Source of the DNA: Ceratotherium simum simum | Lineage: Eukaryota; Chordata; Mammalia; Perissodactyla; Rhinocerotidae | Length of the DNA stretch: 64,000 nucleotides | Direction: 5' to 3' | Assembly (NCBI RefSeq): GCF_000283155.1 | Contig: NW_004454163.1 | Location: 5,410,923-5,474,922 of the forward strand | In this document: piece by piece, positions 11,213 through 23,339 of the stretch | How positions within the stretch are numbered: position 1 is the first letter of the stretch | Layout: every line of letters begins with the position of its first letter | The notes under the pieces: model-generated | Databases searched by the model: none | Told to the model about the DNA's origin: nothing | The model's input: the letters and a program-made list of their open reading frames with translations, nothing else | Translations under genes and position numbers: made by a program

Positions 11213-13899
11213 TTTTCTGATGGAAATCATAATGCCTCTGGGATTCAGATAAACCTTTCACTTACATCTACCTATTTTATTACTTAATTTACAGTTAAAG
11301 CTATGACCTCTTTTTGTACTTTTGTTCTCTGCCCTCTTTCCAGACCTCAGAACCATGACTTCTATTAAATCTCATTTAGATTTTCATATGGGGACTTGGG
11401 AATAGGAGGCTAATCATAAACCTCAGGGGTGAAAAAAGTGATATTCCTGTCATGTGCTGAGAGTTCCCTGAGTGTCCTTGGGTATTAGGAGCAGAATGCA
11501 CTGTTATGTCTTCTTAAATAACAAAACTAGCACCAAAACCAAGAAAATGGAATGTTACTAGATTCAATGAAAAGTTTGATCCTAATGTAGGAATCTCACC
11601 GGATTTTCAATTTAATTGTATCACTTAAAATGCTATTTTGATCTTACTGTGTTCAAGTTAAAACACTGAAAGGAGCTTAGAAATAAATGTGACTTGGTTT
11701 TTGATTTATATAAGCGTCATTTTTCTCTTGATGAAAGAGTGTAGGTACAAGCTCTTAGAAATAGCTTTGTATAAACTCCTAAAACAGTGAGAGATAGTCC
11801 TCCTTATATCCCATTAACAGGGTGTAAATAAGAACAAACAGAGACTGCCCCATAGACATCTAGAAGCCATGGGTTGTTGAAGCAAAAAAAGTTTTTTGTT
11901 TTTTTTTCAAATATTGTTGACAAGGCAAAGAACACTGACAGCACAGCACAGATGGGGCTTCTTCCGGCAGGTGAGAAACTTATAAGAGATTGTTCAGTAC
12001 AGATCAACTTTGCTGGCAGGCCCATCAGAAAGTCAGGCTCCCTTTACCATTATGAGAAACAGGTAAATTACCAAGAAAGCAAGCTGACCTGCCTCAGGGT
12101 TGTTCTCTAGGACAGACTTTATAGGATCACCTGTTCCATCACCTGCTCTGCAATACCTGTGCCTATAGCAAGAGCTCTAATGTTAGCACTGCATAATCCT
12201 TAGTAAAGATTAATAACTAAATCCATATTTAAAATTTATGATCAGAAGACTTTTGTCATGAAAGAAAGATGCACTGATATTTTAGAAAGATTTCCTCTAT
12301 AAATGAAAGTAAAATCATTTTTAATGAAGGCCAAGCCTAGCTACCTGGAATACCCAGCTCTGCAGAGACCCTGCTTTCCCAAAGTGCTGAGTAACTGAGA
12401 GGACAACAGTGTGTTTCTTGAGGCCACTGGTCCATTATATTTACCACATGAGTCATGTCAAACATCATAAATCTCCTTAGGAAGAATAGCCTAATTTGTC
12501 AAGCTATTATATTATCTAATTTCATAATAAATTTGTGACTATGGCTAAATTTCCCCTATACACACAATATTGTGGTTTCACAGTAACTAATGGGTTTTAG
12601 AGTGGTTAGATTAAAGAGAAAAGACAGGACAAGGAATGAACAAATTATGAGAAATAAATTATAAAAATGAATATGTTTGGCATGAACCAAATATGTCAAG
12701 CTCTTCATTTATCTGCTAAGCCTAAAAATAATTGGTTTTAAAATAAATAATATTAATAAAAATGCTGTTTTCATGGAGAACCTAGTAAACCATATGTTCC
12801 CCCCCGACATTGGCACCGAAAAGTGTATCAACATATTATGTTGAATTTCTCTGTATGAATTCAAACCACCTACTCATATCCTGATGTTTATTCACTTGAA
12901 ATTAATAACATCCTAAGCTGAAGATGTACCTAAAAATTAAAAAAAAATCATTTCTATACAAATGTGGGAGAATTCCCAATGAAGCCAGAAAACCAAATAG
13001 TGAAGTAGAATGTGTAACAGAAAGACAAAAAATCAGAAGTTGAGGCTTGTTTCCCAGCTTCCCCCCAAAACCCACAGATGTTGCCAGAAAGAAAGTTTCT
13101 CAGCTTCAGAGTCCCCATCCATAAAAGAGAGAAAACTTTTGATTTACATGCTTCATAGTACTATTGAGGGACCAATAAAATATACTCTACATCAGGACTA
13201 AGAAATAAATTGATACATCACTATATAAGGAAAATATGTACACTAAGGAAAAATTTTATACAGAAATAACCTTACTCTCAATTTAAGAAAAGAAGGTAAA
13301 AATTCATTGTTTGATGAAAACCATAATGTCAGTTGTTGGAGACACCATGAAAAGATAGAAAATGATAAAAGAAATCTTTAAGATAGAAAGAGTAATAATC
13401 TTTGTACACAGTTATATAAGCTAAACCTATAGGAAAACATTAAACTTTGATTCCTCGTTAGCTGAGCTAATGTTGTGGCGTGGAAGAGTACATATTCCCA
13501 AATTACTCATTTTTGATTATTTTGTAGCAGATTAATCTTCATAATTACTTTTTGGCATATGCTCAAATTTAAATATTGTCAGATTTAAATAGCAAATCTG
13601 AAATGATAGGTAGTAGAGGAAGTAATTCCTTGCTGAATCAGGACCTCACCTTTGCCCCTAGTCTCATTTACACTTAGTTGTCTATAGGGTTCTGAAGCTT
13701 CCTAAAAATTGGGCATGTCTCTCTCCTTCCCACCTCTCTCTGGCATGTACTTAAGTCCAACTAACTTAACTGCATATAAAACCCCTGCATAGTCTACTTT
13801 AAACCTTCATGTCCAATCCCCACTCCTTTCATTTTTTTCCCAAGAAACTCAAGTTTCCCTCACAGGAGGCTACTGTTTTTAACACTCAAGAACTTTTCA
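11213..13899. other. Intronic stretch, nothing recognised
   Basis: No exon or clear transposon was seen. A near-palindromic pair of ORFs at 11804-12110 overlaps on opposite strands without family resemblance and is taken as chance. Confidence 0.4.
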
Positions 13900-13966
13900 T
13901 GTTTGGAAATGCTTTATGTGTTTGGAAATGCTCTATGTGTTTGGAAATGCTCTATGTGTCTGGAAT
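13900..13966. repeat. 19-bp minisatellite, about 3.5 units
   Basis: Unit tgtttggaaatgctctatg at 13900-13918 (one mismatch), 13919-13937 and 13938-13956, followed by a partial fourth unit starting tgtctggaat. Confidence 0.95.
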
Positions 13967-13974
13967 ATCATCTT

Positions 13975-14150
13975 CTTGCTTTTCTGTCTGTCAAAATCTC
14001 CTTCATTTCTCAGAGCAACTCTGTAACCTAAGAGCTCTAAGCCTCAGTTTCTCCACTTCATTAAAAGCCATGACAATCACAAAAAATAGGCTTGCAAAAC
14101 ACCTTGCATAGTGCTGCATCCATAAATGATTCTGGAATTAAATGATTCCA
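13975..14150 (+). repeat. Possible MIR fragment
   Basis: Shows cctcagtttctccac, then gcaaaacaccttgcatag and ataaatgattc, in the order of the right part of MIR. Strongly diverged. Confidence 0.4.
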
Positions 14151-14699
14151 ATTAATATTATTATTAATGAGGAAAATAAGGTTCGTTACAAGTTAGATGA
14201 CTTGGGAAGCATATTCTGTCTCTCAAATCATTTAGAATTATACATGTTACAAAGGAAATACAGTGTATTCCAAGAACTGCCCTAGATGGTGCTTTGTTTT
14301 TCTCATAGAATATATTTTCTCCTTTGGATGAAATGGCCATGCTGAAACATATTTTGAAAGATGCAAAGATAGAGGCTTTTCTCCAAAATATTGTATATAA
14401 GAAAGGACAATGCTAGGAGTAGGATAAAAGCTGAGGATGATTGAGGACAGGGGCAAGGAAGTGTTGGCTGGAAGGCCACAGAAATAGCTTTCAAGCCATA
14501 TCTCAGTTACTATCATATTGTTTAAATTTAAGCATAAAACTCTATTTAAAATGTTGCTTTTAGTTATGTATTTGTTAAAGATTATAAATGTTACCAAAAG
14601 CACACACAAATCTAGAATGAAATATGAAAGAAAAGCTGCCTGGCTCAAAAACGATGTCTTGACCATGGTGCTGTAGATAGTTTTCAAATATCCATAGCA

Positions 14700-14970
14700 G
14701 GGGCTGGCCCAGTGGCATAGTGATTAAGTCCACGTGCTCCACGTTGGCGGCCCTAGGTTCAAGTGTTTAGATCCCGGGCACTGACCTACACAGCGCTCAT
14801 CAAGCCATGCTGTGGCGGCGTTCCATATACAAAATAGAGGAAGACTGCCACAGATGTTAGCTCAGGGACAATCTTCCTCAAGTGAAAAAAAAGAAGAAGA
14901 TTGACAACAGATGTTAGCTCAGGGCCAATCTTCCTCACACACATACACACACACACACAAACAAAAAACA
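14700..14970 (+). mobile_element. ERE SINE
   Basis: Head ggggctggcccagtggcata, middle aagccatgctgtggcgg, two gatgttagctcaggg blocks and a CA-rich tail. Target-site duplication caaatatccatagca (14685-14699) against caaatatccataaca (14971-14985). Confidence 0.96.
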
Positions 14971-14985
14971 CAAATATCCATAACA

Positions 14986-15956
14986 AAATAAAAAGTCTAT
15001 ATGAAAATTGCCATGACACTTATGTGGCTATATTTTAAACCTTTGTACTTACAATTGCATATCTTTTAATGATATACCCACTCATTAGTACCCTAACAGA
15101 TCAAGGAAAAATCATAACGAGATACACGTTGCAGTGAATTCACTGCTACTAAGATAACAGAGTAGCAGGAACAATGAGTTTACCAAACATGTTTCGGTCC
15201 TGGGCCAGTGGTTTCATGCTGGTTTACTAACAGAGATTTTCTTTTTTAACTTAGCAATACATCAGTTTTCAGTACTTTTTTACCCTGCTTTCCCATCTTT
15301 TATTATATCACAGCAACTAACATGCCATTTCCCCTTGCCCCCAAAGTGCTCTTTTCAATAGAGTCAAAGGTGTCTCACAGCCTACCATTGATCTCCCGTC
15401 TGTCCTAGTGGCTGCAAAAACTGTCACCCAGCACTCACGCTGTGCTGTCCTTCATGAGGGCTGTGTCTGTTGTGTTGCTGCTGGGGAAACCCTTGGCCAT
15501 TGGTGTTATGTGATCTCTTCTATAGAACTACACACTAATTTAACTGAAAGCACTGAACAGAGAAAAGAAATCACAGAAACCCTCACCTTATTCAGAAACT
15601 TCAGCAAGCCTAGGAATAAAATGTATGTCATTCCTCAAAAACAAAAAATACACACCGATGGGAGAGAAATCACCAGCAAGTAGCTGGTTCTAATCTCTCA
15701 CTTTCTGCCTCTGTCTCTCTACTTAGATGAATTATAACCAAGAACATTGAGATATCTTTGTTTTTAAGGACACAGTAATGAAATAATATCCAAATAATAA
15801 AGATAGAGGCAAAGACAAATCTTTTAATTTGTGCTATGTCATAGAACTATAAAAGTGAAGTCTGACTTTGCTCATCTTTTTGAATCATCAAAATGAGGAA
15901 GAGTTTCCTACATAACATAAAAATTATGTTAAAAGAAAAGAAATGCTGAATATATT
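14986..15956. other. Intronic stretch, nothing recognised
   Basis: No gene or named repeat could be supported. Around 15330-15520 the sequence is less AT-rich but shows no exon signals that I trust. Confidence 0.35.
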
Positions 15957-16190
15957 CTATAATGCAGTGGGGATGGACCCCAGCTCTGTGAAATCTGATT
16001 CCCGATGAAGCAGTAGGCTTCTGTCCTTGCCACTGGTTTGCTTCAGGGCTGAGGCTGCGTAATAACAAGCCTCTTCTGGCTTCTGGTGCAAGGTGGCCAT
16101 ATCAAATAAAGTATTTAACACATCCATAATGCCTTTCATGTTCATAGCTCGAAGAGCTTTATAAAATCCAATTAATGCATCGAGCTTCAT
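15957..16190 (-). pseudogene. Unidentified 77-codon ORF with protein-like composition
   Basis: Minus-strand ORF beginning MKLDALIGFYKALRAMNMKG. Its first 50 residues (through IMDVLNTLFDMATLHQKPEE and ACYYAASALK) have balanced amphipathic helical character, typical of a helical-repeat protein rather than random translation. The last 27 residues look less protein-like, and an in-frame TAG lies about 30 bases upstream of the ATG. This suggests one exon-sized or truncated retrocopied piece. It lies in a NOL4 intron on the same strand but matches no NOL4 segment I know. I cannot name the source protein. Confidence 0.4.
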
Positions 16191-16959
16191 AAACTTTGAA
16201 GAACATACATAACTACAGCTCTACGCGTGGCTAATCATGGGCAGCAAGCAGTCAGATGTGTGGCTTAATAGAATCCAGATTTTAACTGTCCAGTTTTTGA
16301 ATTTTCATGTACCTACAGAAAGGCAGGGGCATAATGAAGAATCTGTGAGTCACTGGCAAATTCTAGGAACTGTGAGTTGGGTTAAGAATGCTCACAGAAA
16401 AGGATAATCTTATTGCCAACGCCCAAAAGAACTCTGGCTCTCTCTACTTGGGCAAAAAGAGGGTTTAGATCTAATTAAGAGAGGGCTCCCCCCATCTTCA
16501 TGCTTTGGTTGGAAGTGCAAAATCATTTGCTAGAAGCCTTTGTGTGGCATGCCAAATGGAATCTATAGAATTCACAGTAAGAACAGATAGTTTAGATATT
16601 TTTAAATAGCTATGTTTAATATATTTTAAAATATTAACTATACACTAAACCAGTGTTCATAGTGCAAAACCCATTCCCCGGATGAAGTGAAGCACTTTGA
16701 GAAGTTTGTAACCTTTTTCAAGCTCATATTAAGACAAAAATGTCCTGCTTGGAATAACTTACTTACTGGGGAAACCTGGTTTGCTAGTTATGGAAGAGTG
16801 CAAAAATCTTTGTGAATAAAAGAGATAGTTATCCAACAAAAAAACTGCACCGTCAAAAACATTATGAGCAGAGGCACAGATGTTATGAGTCCAAAGAATT
16901 TGTTCCCGGAACATGGGTTTTCCTTCAGTGAACATAACCAATGAAAAGGTATGGGATCA
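16191..16959. other. Intronic stretch, nothing recognised
   Basis: No gene or repeat could be supported in this interval. Confidence 0.35.
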
Positions 16960-17165
16960 TGGAGAGATCATGAGTGTCAGACTCACATAATACAAACATA
17001 CCTTGATTTGCCCGTGTAGCTGGGTGACCTTGTACAAATCATCCCACTTCTCTGAGCCTCAGTTTCCTCATATGTAAATGAGAATAATAATACTTGTCCT
17101 CATGGAGTTGTTGAGAATACTAAATGAAAAAAAAGTCTATAAAGTGCCTATTAGGTTTCCAATAA
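16960..17165 (+). repeat. MIR
   Basis: Clear MIR order: agctgggtgaccttgtac, then gagcctcagtttcctcat, a tgtaaatgagaataataat block, and tcatggagttgttgagaa. Confidence 0.8.
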
Positions 17166-17630
17166 ATCATAGAATGAGTTTTTTTAAATCATTTCTTCCA
17201 GATCCCCCCACAAATCCCAATCCCACTGAACTCTTTTAGGACCTGGAAAGAACATTCTTATGTGGGGGTGATATTGGATATCCTGCATTCCCTGGTGACA
17301 GAGCCTTGCAATAAATGAACACTATCTATGAGGACACAGAAATAGGAAACAGTTAATATGGGGAGAAGGGTCAAGGACCACTGGGCCCCACCCATTCCAG
17401 TCCCTACTCCCAGGGCAGTGGTGAAAAGTCACACTCTTCATTATTGCTAGCAGTTTTTCTTCAATGAGTAGAAGCTCATGAAGGAAGTAAATTTGAGCTC
17501 AAATTAAAGACCGTCAAAATGATTATAGCTCTCTGACCATAGGATAAGTGTTTTGGTAAATAGTAGACCTTTAGTACTGGAGGTGAGATTTTCCTACCAC
17601 TGGAGGTATTCAAGCAATTGTGAATATATC

Positions 17631-17843
17631 ATTGTTTTTTTTTTAAGATTTTATTTATATTTTCCCCCCAAAGCCCCAGTAGATAGTTGTATGTCATAGC
17701 TGCACATCCTTCTAGTTGCTGTATGTGGGACACGGCCTTAGCGTGGCCAGAGAAGTGGTGTGTCGGTGCGCGCCCGGGATCCGAACCTGGGCCGCCAGCA
17801 GCGGAGCGCGCGCACTTAACCGCTAAGCCACGGGGCCGGCCCA
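17631..17843 (-). mobile_element. ERE SINE, short-tailed subtype, young copy
   Basis: Minus-strand copy nearly identical to the one at 2510-2723, with the cgctaagccacggggccggcc end and the same tail type. Perfect target-site duplication tgtgaatatatc (17619-17630 and 17844-17855). The ORF across it is an artefact of the SINE. Confidence 0.96.
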
Positions 17844-17867
17844 TGTGAATATATCTTTAACAATATA

Positions 17868-18012
17868 TAAACTTAATAAATGCACTATGCTTTTATATGT
17901 ATTGCTTTATTAAATCCTCAAAATAAATCTATGAATTTGATAGTCGTATCCTGTATTTTACAGATTAGGCCAACAGTGGTTAAGTAATTGGACCAAATAT
18001 TGGTGGATGACC
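17868..18012 (-). repeat. Probable MIR fragment
   Basis: Words in MIR complement order: ttattaaatcctcaaaataa, ttttacagattagg, ggttaagtaattgga. Confidence 0.5.
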
Positions 18013-18319
18013 AGCTCTGGGGATATTGTAGAGTGATATCATAGGTAGTACATAACATGAATCGGTCATTTAATTTTTGTAGCAACTCTATATATGACCG
18101 ATACTATGCGGGGATATATGGAAGCAACCAGGAGAGCCCATTCAATCCCAGAATTCTACCATTCCAATTTCTAGAATTACGATCTTTTCTCAAAATGACT
18201 TAGTCTGACTTCAAAATATCTATATCTGAGATAGTACTATTGATGCTTCTTTCTAGTTTTACTGATACCGATGCAATAACAGAAAAGATAGAACATCAGT
18301 TTAAATCTTCTTTTCTAGG

Positions 18320-18575
18320 CTGAATTTATTGATGTTTACTATGTGCCAGGAAAAATGCTAAGTACATAACATAAATCTGTCATTTAGAGTTCTTACAACA
18401 ACCCTGTGGGATTAGTACTGTTATTATTGTTATCTTGCATACGAAGAAACTGAGGCACAGAGAAGTGGAATAGCTCTCTGAAGGTCACAGGATTACCAAG
18501 AGTAGAGATGAGAATCAAAACCAGATGTATTTAACTCCAGAATGTGCAATCTGAATCACTATGATAGACAGTATT
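18320..18575 (-). repeat. MIR
   Basis: Contains tttactatgtgccagg, cttacaacaaccctgtggg, gaagaaactgaggcacagag and aaggtcacaggatta in MIR complement order. Confidence 0.8.
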
Positions 18576-19828
18576 GTATATAGTGCTGTAACTCATTTTA
18601 AGCAAGATAAATTTTAGAGTTATAGTAATTATAAAAGTCTCAACTGAGGACATGTGTATGTGAATGAATACTGTTGGCAAAGAATGATTAGCAAATTCAA
18701 AATCAGCATTTTCATATACATTTTACCTGAGGCTAATACTATGTTGTTTATTTAGCTAAAGGCTTCATCTTTTGCATTGTTTAGCATTATTAGCACATAC
18801 CATATTAATAATAAATACATAAAATAAAAAAATAATGCAATTCTGAAATATTTTTAAATATTCTAAGCCTGGAATGGAAGAACTTTTTAAAAATTTTCTT
18901 TGAAGCTCATTGGCTCACAGGAAAAACAAAAGTGGACTAACAATTTAATCTTCTCATCCCAACCTCAATTAGAAACAGGAAGTACCTAGATCATTTGTTG
19001 TAAAAATAATTTAAAAGTCAGAAAACAGCATACTTTTATGTATAATGTTTAATATTATATCTTATAATATAGTTATTTATTATGGATATTAAGAAAGAGG
19101 GCTAGAGGGAAAAAGAAAACAGAGAAAGACATTCCAGACATGAGAAGAGGAGACAGACAGATGCAGATAAACCAAGGGAAAAAGTGAGTGAAACATCAGT
19201 GAACAAGGCACAAAAAATAGACACATCCACACCACATGGACATACATCCTTAGAAAAGAGACCTAGAAAGATGATACTTCATGGGAAAACAGTAAATGAT
19301 TCATTAATGAGGAAGCAAACCCAGGACACAGATTTTCATTATTTTATATCCCCATTTTTTGGCTTTCCAGATTTCAAAGTCATGGTGTGCTTTCAGCATT
19401 CCCAGCACAATCTGTTGACATTTAGCAGTAGACCAGAGGAAATTAAAGAGAGGTTCATTTTCATTCAAAATGAACACAGTCAGGTCACTATCAGAAGCGA
19501 TCAGGTAAATTTACAAAACTATTGTAAATGATCAGTTGGAACCTGATTTAGATAAGTAATTAGGCTTCAAGTTGATACTGAACAGAATTATAACTCATTA
19601 ATTTTAAAATTGTCTATTTTTTCACCACAGAAAATTTCTGTTGTTGGATCTCCATTGATCACATGAACATGCATTTTCAAGTTTAAATTCATATCACAAA
19701 GACACAAAAACTATATATTTGTGTACTTCAAAATCCATTCACAAGTTTTTGCTCTTCTACATAAATCTGACTAAATTAACCATATTTGCTATAACTGGTG
19801 TCCACCAGACCCCAAGGCTCCTCAGTAC
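18576..19828. other. Intronic stretch before the short NOL4 exon
   Basis: AT-rich, with no gene or recent transposon. The ORF at 19184-19531 has no recognisable family and is treated as chance. Confidence 0.35.
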
Positions 19829-19942
19829 CTGTTGTCTATCCAGACGCATCCTCTTGGCAGCATTTCTACTCTCACTCTCACAGGCTGAAGCCAAGATACT
19901 TTCTGCAACTGCTGAAGTAAGGTGGGAAGGAATAGGTCGAGA
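19829..19942 (-). CDS. NOL4: NOL4 internal coding exon (short)
   Basis: A 114 bp exon (38 codons, phase 0) that is easy to overlook because it holds no long ORF with a start codon. Read on the minus strand from the acceptor (a T run ending in tag) it begins [20 protein letters not shown], continues through [14 protein letters not shown] and ends DRQQ before the donor gtactg. This is the sequence that directly follows the GFEM end of the 37134-37325 exon in NOL4, so the 17.2 kb between them is a single intron. The basic AAKRMRL patch may add to nuclear targeting. The wording [20 protein letters not shown] fits NOL4 better than NOL4L. The donor is non-optimal at positions +4 to +6 (ctg). The polypyrimidine tract is formed by a simple repeat. 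The remaining C-terminal exons are not in the window. Confidence 0.93.
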
Positions 19943-19944
19943 CT

Positions 19945-19969
19945 AAAAAAAAAAGAGAGAGAGAGAAAA
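19945..19969 (-). promoter_or_regulatory. NOL4: Polypyrimidine tract of the short NOL4 exon made from a simple repeat
   Basis: On the plus strand this is a run of ten A followed by several GA units. In the transcript it reads as CT repeats followed by ten U and the acceptor AG. It is the only pyrimidine tract next to the acceptor, so a length-variable microsatellite serves as a splice signal. Confidence 0.7.
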
Positions 19970-19999
19970 TATGAAAAAATTATTAACAGTATCATTAAC

Positions 20000-22630
20000 A
20001 GACCAATGCTACTCTCAGAAGAGCTTACAGGATGTGCAGGAGTATCCATTTACTTCAACTGACTCATTTCAATAAAAAGAGGCAATGGCAATTGCAAAGA
20101 TGAAAAATGAAACCTAGTTAGAGGTTAAAGCTGTAGTTGCTACACAGAACCATCATTCATTCTCACAGCTCCATTGTCACAAGTATTTAGTCTGGGCCAT
20201 TAAGCTGGAGTTTGAACAGGCAGTGGCAAAATTGCTGACTGGGTTTTGCAAATAAAACAAATCCTTTAATTCTTTTATAACATGACAATGCACAAGAAAA
20301 CAAAACAAAAACAAGTGACAGGGCTGAAACATAGTTGGAAAAACTGACAGACACTCAGACCATGTCAAATAATCTTAATATGAAATATTATGAATATTTA
20401 CAGAATAAATTGTGACACAATTGATGTGATTAAAATCCTTTGAAAAATACTTTAGTTTAAATACAAACTAAAAAGTCAGTCCTAGAACAATTTTGATATA
20501 AGAAAAGTTTGATGTTTTAGATGTGAGATGTGTGTGTGCCTGCATGTTTTATTTATAAATATGAGCTAATATTAAACAAGTACATGTTGAAAATCCATCT
20601 TCTATGAGCCCACAAGGAAATTAATTAACCCCCCAACTAAGCTTCTAATTAACTACAAATTGTTTGCAACTCTCCATATCATTTGTGATAATCAGAAAAG
20701 TTTTCCATTCTCTTTTCCCATAATTACATGCAAAGTCATCTAACTGAAAGATGAAGTACTTAATGATATTGAACAGTCTTTTTAATAAAGATAAGCAAAT
20801 GATAGATAAGAAATAACATGAAAATTAAACCAGATAAGACAGAAAAATATGAAATTATGAAATAAAATATCTTTTGGGAATCTAGCATTTATAGCGGCAT
20901 GCCACCTTAGGGCTTTCAAAGCCTCAATCTAAAATATGTATGGATGTCATTTATTAGAAGTCTCTGAACTAATACAGACCTTTGAATTGTTTTTATTTTT
21001 GTAAACGAATGTGAACATGCCTTTATAGTACTTGATACATGTTGTTAACTCTGGCATGTAAAATGTGCTTTAACAAATTGAAGCATAGGGTTTATGTCTC
21101 AAACAACATTCTAGAATAGCTAAATTCAGACCACGGTGTTTTAATGGACACTCTTCAGTGGAATTTGTGTAGTGTAGAAAGAGACCAGGCTCTGCCCTTG
21201 CTTGAACTAGGGAGTGATTTCTGCAACTATCTCAACAGCCTTCCTGATACTTCCACCTCCAAAGTACCCTCTGCAGGCAAAAGGTAGAAAGGGATAGGGT
21301 ACAGTCTCCACCTGCTAACCTTGTGAGATGTCTGAAATGATGGCTAGACAACTTTGACAATAAAGCTTTAGAATGTTTGGAATGCTATTTTTGCAAAAGA
21401 GAGAGAAGAGAATGGCCCCCGAGGTAGCAGGCAAAAGGCAGCAGAAGCGTTTTGAGAAAGAAATTAGAAAGCCAGGACTGTGTACTGGGAACAGAGAAGA
21501 GGGTCAAAAGAGGTAAATCTAAAAAAAGAAAAAAGTATCATAGAGATGTAAATATAATTTCAAAACTCCTACTGCTTCTTCATTTCATTCTGTATTTCAC
21601 AGAAATACAGTACGGATAAGACCATCTAGCCCAGAACCAAAAATATATTAAGCTACAAAATCAGTGTCTTATTAAAAGATGGCCACAGCATGGCTCAAAA
21701 TTTTCATCTAAACCACATGGAAATTAGGTACCCTTGATGTTCTTCTCAATTGAATTATGTTTCTAGGCAAAAGTGTTATAGGAAGAATTGGAATAAGAAC
21801 ATTCCATTAAGACAAACGAAACGTTATTTATTTGATTGTAGCTATCATTGTCAAACAGAAGTGAGAGATCACACCTTTACTAACTTTATTATTTGACCCT
21901 TCATCTGGTTCCAGGAACTGAATAAACAGTGTTTAACTAAAACATTAGCAGCCTCCCTTTTTGATTCCAATTTTTGATGGCCACATGAAATTCAGAGAGA
22001 CATATTTCTGCTATTCATTAACTTTATTTTTCTCTCTTTATCAAGTATCTCCATTCAAAAGTAAGAATACGTAATTTTGGAATTTTATATAAAATATATA
22101 ATAAGAAATTTTTATTAAGCTGATTAAATTGTAGTAATAAACACACAAGTTCCTAAAACACATAAAAGTATGTTGACGAAGAACACAAGGTAAAATATCC
22201 CTTCAATTAAAATCAGTAGCATTTCCTTTCAAATTCTTTTTTAATTTTTAAAAGCAAAATGGGAAATGACTTTTACTAGAACAGTAAAAGTTGTTATGCA
22301 GGATAATTTATATAATTTTCTTTTCAGAGAAAATGATAGAGAGAGTTGGGGGTTCCCCTGATATATTAAATTAGTGTTCTCAGAAACTAGAATAATGTCC
22401 TGGCTGAGTGGAGCTAGATATTTTTTAAGTCACTGGATAACCAAATATTTCAAGATTTTGGAAAAAAATCAACTTCAAGATAAAGCAAGCATACACTCTT
22501 TCCTATTAAGCAGGAAAAATAAATAGAAGCAAAGACATATGATTAGACATTGCCAGCAGTTAAACAATGTAATTTTGAAAACGGAGTTGTTCTGAGTTTA
22601 TTGCAGAATCATAATTTGATAACTGTAAAT
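20000..22630. other. Repeat-poor intron, possible conserved noncoding sequence near 20560-20760
   Basis: No ERE, L1 or LTR is recognisable. At 20560-20760 TAATTA-type cores cluster (gaaattaattaacc, ttctaattaactac). This is only suggestive of a regulatory element. Confidence 0.25.
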
Positions 22631-22639
22631 GGCCATAGA

Positions 22640-22790
22640 AATCATTCAGTACAAATTTCTTCTCTGAAGTTTGAAGAAACTGTAACCCAGATAGATCAAT
22701 TAATTCGCCGAAGGACAAATTGAGTTAGATAGAGGACTCAGGGTCCGTGTCTCCTAATTCTCGACTCTTTCACTCTCCTAAGTTCTGTTG
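22640..22790 (-). repeat. Possible MIR fragment
   Basis: gaagaaactgtaacccag, a ccgaaggacaaa block and a gactcagggtccgtgtctcc block follow MIR complement order, much diverged. Confidence 0.4.
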
Positions 22791-23099
22791 TACACTTACT
22801 ACTTTTACATAATTTATCATTAAGATAAAATATTCTAGAAAAAAATCCTTACACGCAAACTATTGTGCTCAACTAAAAAATAAGCAGAACAAAGATAGCC
22901 CTTTACATGTATGTATTACAATCATAATAACGGATCCAAGCTCATTGGAGAGAAGGGCAGAATGAATTAATAAAATCTATAATACAGGTTAAGAAATATA
23001 TATATATTTTCAAAGAATTTACTATATCTCAAATATATAACAAAATATATACTTCCAAGTAGAAAACCAGTACTGTCCTAATTTGATTTTAAGATAAAC

Positions 23100-23325
23100 A
23101 TTAATAATACCTAACTCATATTGAATGCATAGGATGTAGAGGCATAAATTCAAGAAGCTTAGATTTATCATTTAATTTAGTCTTCCAAACAACTCTTGAG
23201 TACTTATATTCCTCATATTTTAGAGAAAAATAAATTGAAGTTCTGCGAGGTTATATAACCTGCCCAAGACCAGACAGCTATGTATGTGGAAATACCTGGA
23301 TTCAAATCTAGTCTTATGATAAACT
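23100..23325 (-). repeat. MIR
   Basis: catttaatttagtcttcc, ataaattgaagttctgcga, acctgcccaagaccagacag and ctggattcaaatctag are MIR complement landmarks. Confidence 0.65.
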
Positions 23326-23339
23326 GGGAATAATAATCC

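Larger units (their letters stand above)
1..19828 (-). other. NOL4: NOL4 intron, downstream side, running off the left edge
   Basis: Sequence after the donor of the 19829-19942 exon. None of the expected C-terminal NOL4 residues were recognised here on either strand, so the next exon should lie to the left of base 1. The stretch carries six EREs, a MaLR element, MIR copies, a short minisatellite and two unidentified protein-like remnants listed separately. Confidence 0.75.

Noticed and set aside
13919..13966. Possible CRISPR-like direct repeats
   Set aside because: Units are contiguous, without spacers, in a mammalian intron: a minisatellite.
14247..14687. 146-codon minus ORF with hydrophobic stretches
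   Set aside because: No recognised motif, no splice signals and no family resemblance. T-rich DNA gives hydrophobic translations by chance. Kept as unexplained but not called.
17629..17844. Minus-strand ORF of 71 codons, and similar ones at 4659-4941, 31766-32008, 33871-34205, 35555-35761 and 62819-63097
   Set aside because: All are translations of ERE SINEs; the recurring residues come from the SINE body and have no coding role.
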